Source of the DNA: Henriciella sp.
GTDB taxonomy: Bacteria; Pseudomonadota; Alphaproteobacteria; Caulobacterales; Hyphomonadaceae
NCBI GenBank assembly: GCA_017642885.1
Contig: JAEPOM010000003.1
Coordinates: 1-64,000 of the forward strand
Reading direction: 5' to 3'
Length of the DNA: 64,000 nt
Each line of letters begins with the position of its first letter. Within the stretch, counting starts at the first letter, position 1. The notes below the pieces were generated by a model. It saw nothing but the letters and a program-made list of their open reading frames with translations, did no database searches and was not told where the DNA came from. A program made the translations under genes and the position numbers. This document shows positions 1 to 7,266 of this stretch, in pieces.

Positions 1-1
1 A

Positions 2-451
2 ATCTGCTCTTTCGCATTTGGGTCTCCGTTGTCAGAGACTCTCAATTCAAATGCGGGACCAATCGGGTCTCAGGTCAACAGCTCAAGCTCATCCTTTCTC
101 GCGATCGTTGGTCGAGCGAAGAACACCTCCGATATTCGCGACGAAGAAGACAGCTACAAGGAGTTGGGCCGAAACACGCTCGCTCCCGGCGAAGAATATA
201 TGGTCAAAGAAGAAACAGCCGCGAACGTAAACAAAGTCTATTCGGTGCACCTGTTGAGCACGCTGAACATGTTCAGGATCCAGAACGAAGCTGAATTGAC
301 TACAGGAACGTCACGTTACCAAGGCAAATCGGAGAATATGGAGTTTAAATCCTACAATCAGGACGAATCCAACCCGCTCAAGATTAGTTGCGACCGGACG
401 TATACCAGCGCCGGAAAGTGGAAGATCACGTTCAAGATCACCGACAACTGA
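2..451 (+). CDS. Unknown protein, 5'-truncated by the window edge
   Basis: The frame is open from the first bases of the window to a TGA at 449-451, so the N-terminus lies outside. The only start-like codon near the edge is a TTG at 29, with no clear ribosome site. The visible part (about 150 residues) is hydrophilic and Ser/Asn-rich early on. It ends in alternating polar/aromatic residues (SAGKWKITFKITDN), which suggests a beta-sandwich rather than an enzyme core. There are no membrane segments and no recognised family. It is separated from the convergent pterin dehydratase gene by 30 bp. No function can be assigned. Confidence 0.5.
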   Translation: MCSFAFGSPLSETLNSNAGPIGSQVNSSSSSFLAIVGRAKNTSDIRDEEDSYKELGRNTLAPGEEYMVKEETAANVNKVYSVHLLSTLNMFRIQNEAELTTGTSRYQGKSENMEFKSYNQDESNPLKISCDRTYTSAGKWKITFKITDN

Positions 452-481
452 CGTCAGCACTTTGGTCGCGTCTAGGTTCGC

Positions 482-778
482 CTAAGCTAATGCCGCTGCG
501 AGCTGATCCATATATCCGGCGAGTTCGACGTCGAGCGCTGTGACGCCGTTCGCATCATGCGTGGTCAGGGTGACTTCTACCCGGTTGTAGACGTTGAACC
601 ACTCCGGATGGTGATCCATCTGTTCGGCCTTCAGCGCGCTGGCCGTCATAAACGCAAATGCCGATTTGAAATCCGCAAACTTGAATGTCTTCTCGATGGC
701 ATCGCGATCGCCTGGTTTTACGGTCCAGCCTTGCAATGTCTTCGTCGCGGTCGCTGCGCCAACTCTGTCCGCCATCAT
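482..778 (-). CDS. phhB: Pterin-4a-carbinolamine dehydratase
   Basis: This 98-residue protein has the usual length of the family. It should dehydrate 4a-hydroxytetrahydropterin, the by-product of aromatic amino acid hydroxylases, and so recycle tetrahydrobiopterin in the cytosol. The diagnostic segment [18 protein letters not shown] is present near residues 54-71: the paired active-site histidines, then His-Pro-x-Trp, with a later His-Asp in TTHDANG. Its start overlaps the end of the upstream lipoprotein gene by 4 bp (ATGA), so the two are translationally coupled. No phenylalanine hydroxylase gene is visible in the window. The family call is firm; the physiological partner is unknown. Confidence 0.9.
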   Translation of the reverse strand: MMADRVGAATATKTLQGWTVKPGDRDAIEKTFKFADFKSAFAFMTASALKAEQMDHHPEWFNVYNRVEVTLTTHDANGVTALDVELAGYMDQLAAALA

Positions 779-1377
779 TCCACCTCTTCCGTGTCTTGTT
801 GGGTCTCGTGCACGAAGTAGAGCCAGTCGCCATCCTGGGCAATGGCGGTGCGGACGCCGGGATAGTCCTCTCCGGCGCGAATACGGTCGAGACCCGGGTC
901 TCCGACCAGATCTCGCAAACGCGCCCGATCCGTAAATGTCAGCTTCTCCGGCAACAACTCATCGGCCTCAAGCGCGGCGAAATCAGGCCAGATATACCAG
1001 GTCTGATCGCCGACCTGGCGCGTCCCGTACGGACCATCCAGCAGGCCACCCAATTTTGCCAAAGGGTCAAACCCAGTACGTCGAAGAAGATCCCAATGCA
1101 CCCGATGCGACTCACCGGCAAAATTGGAGACAAAGCTCTCTTCCGCTTCCGCCAGGCGCACCAGACGCGCAAGCGAGTCGCGGGCGAGGACATCGCGGAT
1201 CGCTTCGATCTTGGATTCGACAGGCTCGCTCAACGGCGCAAGCGCTGCCTCAACTGCGACAGGCGTGGTCACCGCTGGAGCAGCTTCAACCTCGAAACGC
1301 ACCGTCGGCGACCCATCGCTACCGCCGCACGCGGTCAGTAAACACACCAGAGACACACTCAGGGAGGCTTTTCTCAT
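775..1377 (-). CDS. Putative lipoprotein of unknown function
   Basis: A 200-residue protein with a lipoprotein signal peptide: basic N-terminus, hydrophobic core, and lipobox LLTAC with the lipidated cysteine at about residue 17, followed by GGSDG. The mature part is acidic and mainly helical (residues 45-110) and ends in a Trp/Tyr-containing region (about 120-190) with [10 protein letters not shown] and [10 protein letters not shown]. The latter looks like the terminal strand of a small beta domain. It overlaps phhB downstream and the HAD gene upstream by 4 bp each, so the three appear to be one operon. No enzyme motif was recognised. Confidence 0.75.
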   Translation of the reverse strand: MRKASLSVSLVCLLTACGGSDGSPTVRFEVEAAPAVTTPVAVEAALAPLSEPVESKIEAIRDVLARDSLARLVRLAEAEESFVSNFAGESHRVHWDLLRRTGFDPLAKLGGLLDGPYGTRQVGDQTWYIWPDFAALEADELLPEKLTFTDRARLRDLVGDPGLDRIRAGEDYPGVRTAIAQDGDWLYFVHETQQDTEEVE

Positions 1378-2024
1378 ATTCCCTCAAAACCCGTGGCTTC
1401 GCGCAAATCCTGCAAAAGCTGGGCCTCATTCAAGACTTTGATCGTATGCATGCCCATAGCGCGGGCGGGTTTCAAATTAATTCCGAGGTCGTCCAGATAG
1501 ATGCAACGTGCCGGATCGACATCCAATGCTTCGCACATCAGGGCATAAATCCGAGGATCCGGTTTGCGGATGCCAAGCTTGGAACTCTCGATCACATGAT
1601 CAAAATTCGTCATGATTTCAGCGACTTTTGCAGCCTTTTGCGAGTCTGAACTCATACCCGCCCCTTTTCCGATCGGCGCGTTATTCGTGATGCATCCGAC
1701 TTTCACACTCGATTTGCAGACCTTTAGGGCATCAACCACTGACGGGCGAACGTCGCCGGAAAGAAGACCAAGAATGTCTTTGCCAGGGACTTCGTGACCG
1801 AGCGCCTTGCTCTCCGCCCGAAACAACGCGTCGAACTCATCGGCGGTCACTTCGGACCGTTCAAGTTTAGCCCATGCATTCTCGTGAATGTTCTGCGCGT
1901 TTACCGAACGCACAAAATCCTTGGGCAAGCCTTTCTCGGCTTCGTAGCGCGTGAAAGCTTCGAAGGGGGACGACGTCAGGACCCCACCAAAGTCCCAGAT
2001 AACTGCCTGTAAATCCGTCACCAT
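1374..2024 (-). CDS. HAD-superfamily hydrolase
   Basis: A 216-residue haloacid dehalogenase-like hydrolase. Motif I appears as VIWDFGGVLT near the N-terminus (nucleophile Asp about residue 11), where the acid/base Asp+2 position is Gly. Motif II is CITNNAP, and the C-terminal acidic motif is IYLDDLGINLKPARAMGM. This pattern (DFGGV, then a helical cap, then YLDD) resembles the HAD-IA group close to epoxide hydrolase N-terminal phosphatases and alpha-D-glucose-1-phosphate phosphatase YihX. The substrate cannot be read from sequence. It lies 12 bp downstream of bioB and overlaps the lipoprotein gene, so it is probably cotranscribed. Confidence 0.85.
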   Translation of the reverse strand: MVTDLQAVIWDFGGVLTSSPFEAFTRYEAEKGLPKDFVRSVNAQNIHENAWAKLERSEVTADEFDALFRAESKALGHEVPGKDILGLLSGDVRPSVVDALKVCKSSVKVGCITNNAPIGKGAGMSSDSQKAAKVAEIMTNFDHVIESSKLGIRKPDPRIYALMCEALDVDPARCIYLDDLGINLKPARAMGMHTIKVLNEAQLLQDLREATGFEGI

Positions 2025-2036
2025 TTCGTAATTCCT

Positions 2037-3038
2037 CTATATCGCTTTGATCAGCGTTTTCTTTTTGCCCGAGGCCATGACCTCATGGCTGGCCGCTTCG
2101 AAGCCAACAGCATCCAGAAGCGCCTGATCACGATCTTCGCCTGGATTGTCCGTCGTCAGCAAGCGATCCCCAACGAAGATGGAGTTCGCGCCGGCAAGCA
2201 GCAGCAAGGCCTGTTCGCCTTCGCTCATGCCTTCTCGTCCAGCCGAGAGGCGGACCCAGCTTTTAGGGAAGACGATACGGCACGTCGCAATCGCGCGGGC
2301 CATTTCCGTGACGCTAACGGCGGGGCTATCCCCAAGCGGTGTCCCCTCGATCGGAACCAGCATGTTGATCGGCACGCTTTCCGGATGCGGAGTGAGCTTG
2401 GAGAGTTCATGAATGAGACCGATGCGGTCCTCACGCCCTTCCCCCATACCAAGAATGCCACCGACGCAGAGCTTCACGCCCGCTTGGCGGGCTTTGGACA
2501 GTGTGTCGAGCCGGTCGTCATAGGTCCGGGTCGTGACCACAGTGGTGTAATATTCCGGCGAGGTATCAAGATTGTGATTGTAGTAATCGAGGCCCGCCTC
2601 TTTCAGCGCCTCTGCCTGGCCATCCCCGAGCATGCCAAGTGTCACGCAGGTCTCCAGCCCTTCGGCTTTGACGGCTGAGATCATCGCCGCGACTTTCGGC
2701 ACATCGCGGTCCTTCAGCGAGCGCCATCCAGCGCCCATGCAAAACCGGTCCGCCCCGCCCGCTTTCGCGCGTTTGGCGGCAGCGACCACTTCATCGAGTG
2801 GCATCAGCTTCTCAGCGCCGAGCCCCGTATCAAAATGCGCGGATTGGCTGCAATAGCCGCAATCCTCAGGGCATCCGCCCGTCTTGATTGATAGAAGCTG
2901 GCTCTTTTGCAGTTGGCCATCGGCCCAGTTCATGCGCTTGATCTCCAGCGCCTGGCCGACCAATGCATCGAGCGGTTGTTCGTAAATGTCCCTGATTTCG
3001 TCTTTCGTCCAATCGTGGCGTGGCAGATCAAATGGCAT
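2037..3038 (-). CDS. bioB: Biotin synthase
   Basis: A radical-SAM enzyme that inserts sulfur into dethiobiotin, the last step of biotin synthesis. The [4Fe-4S]/SAM motif is GGCPEDCGYC, with the three cysteines at residues 56, 60 and 63 from the start chosen here. YYNHNLDTSPEYY, GGILGMGEGREDR and SAGREGMSE are characteristic BioB segments. The frame is open to an ATG at 3068. The ATG at 3038 is preferred because AGGGAT precedes it at a good distance and the longer start has no ribosome site. No other bio genes are nearby, so biotin synthesis is split in this genome. Confidence 0.95.
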   Translation of the reverse strand: MPFDLPRHDWTKDEIRDIYEQPLDALVGQALEIKRMNWADGQLQKSQLLSIKTGGCPEDCGYCSQSAHFDTGLGAEKLMPLDEVVAAAKRAKAGGADRFCMGAGWRSLKDRDVPKVAAMISAVKAEGLETCVTLGMLGDGQAEALKEAGLDYYNHNLDTSPEYYTTVVTTRTYDDRLDTLSKARQAGVKLCVGGILGMGEGREDRIGLIHELSKLTPHPESVPINMLVPIEGTPLGDSPAVSVTEMARAIATCRIVFPKSWVRLSAGREGMSEGEQALLLLAGANSIFVGDRLLTTDNPGEDRDQALLDAVGFEAASHEVMASGKKKTLIKAI

Positions 3039-3251
3039 GAGGATCCCTATCTTGTGACTCTGATCCATCTCGGCGGAGACGGGCTCATTTCGGACCGCCT
3101 TGTCCCTCAGCTACTGCCCAGTGGCAAGGGTCAATCGAGTGGAATCAACGGCGACGTGTGCGTAGGCCGCTGTTGAAGACTCATCGGGTGCGGAGAAGGT
3201 CATTTAGAGTCACCGCTCGACAAGCAGAGCGCCCGCCCTAGCTCTGTGATC

Positions 3252-3626
3252 ATGATAAATCGAATTTTCCTGGCGCTCACAGCGCTGATGTTCTTCGCGT
3301 TCGGCCTATGGTCGATCACTGACCCCATTGGCATGACGGCTCGGCTCGGCGTCGAGGCAGGTGGTGTCTCCGGCGTATTTGAGATGCGAGGCGTCTTTGG
3401 CGGTGTCAGTCTCGGTGCAGCAGCGCTATGCGGGCTCGGTGCCTTGCGGCAACGGTTTGAGTTCGCAGCGCTTTGCTTCATTGCCGCTTACATGGGTGGG
3501 TATGTTATCGGTCGCGGCGCCTCGTTCGTGTCCGGTGATACCGCGCTCGCCTCAAACTGGTACTTTGCCGGATTTGAAGCTGTGATGTGCCTGATCGCCG
3601 CCTTTCTGATGGCGCGGACCAAATAA
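3252..3626 (+). CDS. Small DUF4345-like membrane protein
   Basis: A 124-residue integral membrane protein with about four hydrophobic segments: IFLALTALMFFAFGLWSI, the FGGVSLGAAALCGLGAL region, FAALCFIAAYMGGYVIG, and WYFAGFEAVMCLIAAFLM. The conserved FEMRGVFGG motif with an Arg in the membrane plane is typical of DUF4345 proteins. A GTG at 3246 is an alternative start two codons upstream; neither has a strong ribosome site. A second, divergent family member lies at 29300-29686. Function is unknown. A strong hairpin terminator follows directly. Confidence 0.8.
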   Translation: MINRIFLALTALMFFAFGLWSITDPIGMTARLGVEAGGVSGVFEMRGVFGGVSLGAAALCGLGALRQRFEFAALCFIAAYMGGYVIGRGASFVSGDTALASNWYFAGFEAVMCLIAAFLMARTK

Positions 3627-3655
3627 AAAGCCCCGCCAAATGACGGGGCTTTTCT
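3626..3655. terminator. Bidirectional intrinsic terminator
   Basis: AGCCCCG and CGGGGCT form a perfect stem around an 8-base loop. It is flanked by an A-run on the left and a T-run on the right, so it can stop transcription of both the DUF4345 gene and the convergent TonB receptor gene. Confidence 0.9.
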
Positions 3656-3676
3656 TTATGTGTTTGTCGCGTGCGC

Positions 3677-6262
3677 TTAGAAGCGCTTGCGCAGCGTGAC
3701 ACCATAAGTGCGAGGCTGGCTCGGGTAACCCGAGATTGATCCAGCCTGGGCCACGGACGGAAACGCCGTCGTGATGCGCTGTTCATCAAGCAGATTCCGC
3801 GCCCAGATGGCGACGCTAACGCCATTGTCGTTCTCGAAGCCAGTCGCCGCGTTCACTTCATTGACCTCACGGGAGTATCCCACTGAGTCGATCAGAGCCT
3901 GATTGCCCGGATCATCAAAGAAGTCTGTGTCGGCAGAATACTGCCAGTCAGCTCGAACATAACTATCCCAATTGCCAAGGGCGAAGTCATAGTTGAAGCC
4001 CATGCTGGTCGCGACATCTGGGATACCGGACGGCGTCTGACCGCTCAAATCTCCTGATGCAGACCCAACGAAGCTGTCATAGACCGGATCGAGGAACGTC
4101 CCGGCAAAGTTCAGCGTCAGAGCTTCGGTCGCGCTCCAGGTGAGGTCAAATTCTGCACCGGTGGTAGACTGCTCACCCGCATTTGCGAGAGCGAAGCCCG
4201 TACCCGTGAAGGCATTTGACTGGAAGCCTTCAATCGTCTGATCAAAGATAGCGAGGTTGAATGCGAACGTTGAGAACGCGCCTTTAACACCGATTTCGAA
4301 CACTTCTGAGTCTTCTGGACCTGCGAAGCGCGTACCAGAGGTCAGGTTCGGTACAGCAAGTCCTGCGTCGCGGATTGGCGAAGACGGCGGGCTCGTAACA
4401 GAAGAACCAGCGATAAAGTCTGACGCAAATGGACGGCTATCACGGGACAAGTTCCACGATGTCGCCTTGAAGCCAGTCGCCCAAGATCCGTAAACGTTGA
4501 TATTGTCTGTCAGATCATATGCAACGCGCAGAGTGTGCGTGGTCGCATTGTCTGAGCTGGAACCGTCTTCAACAGAGTTCGGGAAGTCCAGGAATGGCGG
4601 CAGGAACTGCAACGCCTGAAGTCCGAGGAGTGGGTTCTGGGCCGGATCTGCCGCTGCTGCCTGAATGGCCGCAAACGCAGCCGGATTCGCCAGCGCGAAC
4701 GCTCCGACTGCTGTCGGATCAGTTGGGTCGACACCAGCGCCAGCAAGCGCCGAACCGAAACCAAGCTGAACCAGGTCAACCGCAGAGAACACATCCGAAT
4801 TGGTTTGACGGTAGAATGCGTCTTTCTCATCTTCGGTATAGTTCAGACCCACTGTCGCCGTCAGGCGGTCGGTTAGATAAAAATCCAGTGTACCAAAAAC
4901 GGACCAGGCTTTATTGTCCTGACCAAATTCGGCCTCTGGGCCTTGACCGTTTTGTCCGAACGTTGCGCCAACAGGTAGCCCAAGAGCGGTCTCGACTCCG
5001 GCCAGCGCGCCCGGAGCGCCCAGCCCGACCAGCAACCCATCTGCATAGTTGCGATAGTCTGCACCATATTCGAAGTCAGAAGAAACTTCCACGCTTTCAT
5101 CGAAGTAGAATCCACCGACCATCCAGTCAAAGCTGGAATCAGGGTTGTTGGAAGTGAAACGCAATTCTTGTGTGAAGGTATCGATTTTGCCCGAGTTCTC
5201 GTTCAAGCCAATCAAGTCCGCAGACGTGAAATCAGAGTCTTGGTTGGTGAAGGAATCAACTTTTCGGAACGCAGTGATCGAGGTCACGTCGAAACCGGAG
5301 AACTCTTTGTCGACTTGCAGCGACAAACCTGAGTTTTCGATCTCGTTTTCGGACGGGAAGTTACCAAACACCTCATAGGAGAATGGGTCTTCACCGTTGA
5401 TGTTACCACCAATCAGCTGAATCAGACCTCCGGTCGGACCATTGACCAAATTTCCAGCGACACAGCAGACTTCGTCAATCTTGTCGTAATCACCGATCAA
5501 GCGCAGCTCAAGCGTCTCGCTTGGTGTGAACAGGAGTTCGCCTCGAACGCCCCAGCGATTGCGTTCGTTGGTTTCTTCACCGGTCGCAATGTCGTCGGCG
5601 TAACCGTCTCGTGTGTTTATGTTGCCTGCGAGGCTATAGGCGACTGTGTCCGAGAGCGGACCGGTTAAATCGCCTTTCATCCGGAATGCGTTGAAGTTAC
5701 CTGCGGTCGCCTCAATAGAGCCCTGAGTCTCAAATTGAGGCTTGCGCGTAACAATGGAAATCACACCCGCAGACGCGTTCTTACCAAACAGTGTTGATTG
5801 CGGACCGCGAAGGACCTCAACGCGCTGCAAGTTTGGCAGGTCAGAAATCTGTGCCGCTGAGCGTGAACGATACACACCATCGACGAAGACACCGACCGAC
5901 GGTTCGATCCCAACATTGTTGGCGCCGTTACCAAAGCCACGGATGATAAAATTTGTGTTCGCGGATGATTGAAGCTGACCAACGCGAAGCGATGGCACCA
6001 CAGATTGTAGATCATTCAGATCCTGGATCTCTGCTTTTTCGATTGTTGTGTTGTCAACGACCGAAACAGCGACAGGAACATCTTGAAGAGTTTGTTCGCG
6101 CTTCGTCGCAGTAATTGTAACCGTGCTCAAGCGGCGCGCGCCTTCGTCGGCATCGTCTTGCGCCATCGCTATGGGCGCAACGCCCGCAGCAAGCGCGGTT
6201 AGACCGACACTAAACGATAGCGCGGCTTTTAGACCGAAATTAGATTTGGTGGATGAGCTCAT
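3677..6262 (-). CDS. TonB-dependent outer-membrane receptor
   Basis: An 861-residue TonB-dependent receptor. The signal peptide runs from MSSSTKSNFGLKAALSFSVG through a cleavable AMAQDD. Next is a TonB-box-like stretch VTITATKREQ, the plug domain (about residues 60-170; RVEVLRGPQSTLFGKNASAG is the classic plug signature), and a 22-strand barrel ending in the terminal aromatic RKRF. The substrate cannot be deduced; the closest look is to the large iron/oligosaccharide-type receptors common in Caulobacterales. The frame is open further upstream, but the ATG at 6262 is preferred because GGGAGA precedes it and a signal peptide follows. It is monocistronic, ended by the terminator at 3626. Confidence 0.93.
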   Translation of the reverse strand: MSSSTKSNFGLKAALSFSVGLTALAAGVAPIAMAQDDADEGARRLSTVTITATKREQTLQDVPVAVSVVDNTTIEKAEIQDLNDLQSVVPSLRVGQLQSSANTNFIIRGFGNGANNVGIEPSVGVFVDGVYRSRSAAQISDLPNLQRVEVLRGPQSTLFGKNASAGVISIVTRKPQFETQGSIEATAGNFNAFRMKGDLTGPLSDTVAYSLAGNINTRDGYADDIATGEETNERNRWGVRGELLFTPSETLELRLIGDYDKIDEVCCVAGNLVNGPTGGLIQLIGGNINGEDPFSYEVFGNFPSENEIENSGLSLQVDKEFSGFDVTSITAFRKVDSFTNQDSDFTSADLIGLNENSGKIDTFTQELRFTSNNPDSSFDWMVGGFYFDESVEVSSDFEYGADYRNYADGLLVGLGAPGALAGVETALGLPVGATFGQNGQGPEAEFGQDNKAWSVFGTLDFYLTDRLTATVGLNYTEDEKDAFYRQTNSDVFSAVDLVQLGFGSALAGAGVDPTDPTAVGAFALANPAAFAAIQAAAADPAQNPLLGLQALQFLPPFLDFPNSVEDGSSSDNATTHTLRVAYDLTDNINVYGSWATGFKATSWNLSRDSRPFASDFIAGSSVTSPPSSPIRDAGLAVPNLTSGTRFAGPEDSEVFEIGVKGAFSTFAFNLAIFDQTIEGFQSNAFTGTGFALANAGEQSTTGAEFDLTWSATEALTLNFAGTFLDPVYDSFVGSASGDLSGQTPSGIPDVATSMGFNYDFALGNWDSYVRADWQYSADTDFFDDPGNQALIDSVGYSREVNEVNAATGFENDNGVSVAIWARNLLDEQRITTAFPSVAQAGSISGYPSQPRTYGVTLRKRF

Positions 6263-6706
6263 CTCACGTCTCCCGGATTGTTTTCGTTGAATAAGTTCTG
6301 GGGGGTCGTTCTTATCGCGACTTATAGTGAGGAGTAGTGCACGCGCTCTAGTTGGCAAGTTCACAATCGCATGATGAAGCACGGGGCGAGACTGTTGCGG
6401 CAATTGCGCAACAGAGGAACGCAAGATGTGCCGAGGATAAACCCGCTGAGACCCTCGGAAAACTAACGATCTCATACCGAGTGTGTCGCGTTGAAACGCC
6501 CGAGCGTTTGCGCCGCAATAACTCGCCTAGGAGGCAACTGCAGGCGCATAACGTTTCCCCGCCTGGTAGAACAGAGGGTCAAAATGGGGCGACATTCGCG
6601 CAAGACGCGAAACCTGCAAACTGGCGCAAACATTGCGGTACTCACCTCACCGCGTTTGGCGAGCCGAAACAACAAACGGCCAAATCGAGAGTGAGAATAT
6701 ATAATA
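6263..6706. other. Long gap between receptor and PAS genes, with a dyad
   Basis: This is 444 bp without a convincing gene. Long open frames on the plus strand here have no coding look and overlap the PAS gene out of frame. The stretch holds the 5' region of the receptor gene, including a TATAAG box read on the minus strand near 6321-6326. It also holds several TTGCG-type half sites and the perfect dyad described separately. No riboswitch family was recognised. Confidence 0.5.
6393..6413. promoter_or_regulatory. Operator-like inverted repeat upstream of the TonB receptor
   Basis: TGTTGCG, a 7-base spacer, then CGCAACA: perfect 7-bp arms spanning 21 bp. It lies 131 bp upstream of the receptor start. 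Related sequence (TTGCG or its complement) recurs at about 6508 and 6622. The size suits a dimeric regulator such as a LacI- or GntR-type repressor; the regulator itself is not in the window. Confidence 0.4.
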
Positions 6707-7255
6707 ATGAAGTCGACGACTCATCATCCAAATACCGAGACATTGCTGTCTGCCTGGGCGCGCATGACAGATTCTCCGGAAGCCGAGCCAGCCTCCTCAA
6801 AGGCAGCCGATCATCCCGACTTGCTGGAATGCCTGTTCGTTATCGAACGGTCAGAGGAAGGACGTTGGTTGTTCCGCAATGCAGGCCACCGCCTGAGCGA
6901 TTTGCTCGGTCGAGAACTAAGCGCACATGACTGTCTGGATTTCTGGACAGGACACGATCGCGCCATGGTCGGATCGTTGATCGATTCAGTGCGCGAGAGC
7001 CGGAAACCTGGAATTCTACAGGCCACGGGTGAGACGCTCACCGGCACGCATGTAAACATTGAGCTGACCTTCGCGCCGCTTCCGACGCCGCGTCCCGATC
7101 GCGCTCAATCGAGGCTGCTTGGGCTTTATCAGATCATCGAGCCTCAGCCGATCTTGAAAGGACGCCCCGTCTGGCGTCACCGGATCACCGCTGTGTTTCC
7201 ACCCAAAGTCGATCGTCAGCCTGCTGGATTGCGCTTGGTGGCCAGTAACGACTAA
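6707..7255 (+). CDS. PAS-domain protein (PAS_5-like)
   Basis: A 182-residue cytosolic protein with no membrane segment. Residues about 35-140 match the alphaproteobacterial stand-alone PAS family (PAS_5 type): FRNAGHRLSDLLGRELSAHD, then CLDFWTGHDRAMVGSLIDSV, then ELTFAPLPTPRPDRAQSRLLG. The C-terminus is basic, with no output domain. Such proteins occur in Caulobacterales and Rhizobiales, mostly without assigned roles. The start is an ATG with a GAGTGAG element upstream. It converges on cckA with an 11-bp gap. Whether it binds a ligand cannot be seen. Confidence 0.75.
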   Translation: MKSTTHHPNTETLLSAWARMTDSPEAEPASSKAADHPDLLECLFVIERSEEGRWLFRNAGHRLSDLLGRELSAHDCLDFWTGHDRAMVGSLIDSVRESRKPGILQATGETLTGTHVNIELTFAPLPTPRPDRAQSRLLGLYQIIEPQPILKGRPVWRHRITAVFPPKVDRQPAGLRLVASND

Positions 7256-7266
7256 CCGAGAAACGA

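Noticed and set aside
6263-6475. N-terminal extension of the TonB receptor
   Set aside because: The extension lacks signal-peptide character, while the internal ATG at 6262 has a good ribosome site and a signal peptide right after it.
6352-6930. Plus-strand open frame of about 190 codons between the receptor and PAS genes
   Set aside because: It overlaps the PAS gene out of frame, has an Arg/Ser-rich composition typical of non-coding frames, and has no ribosome site.
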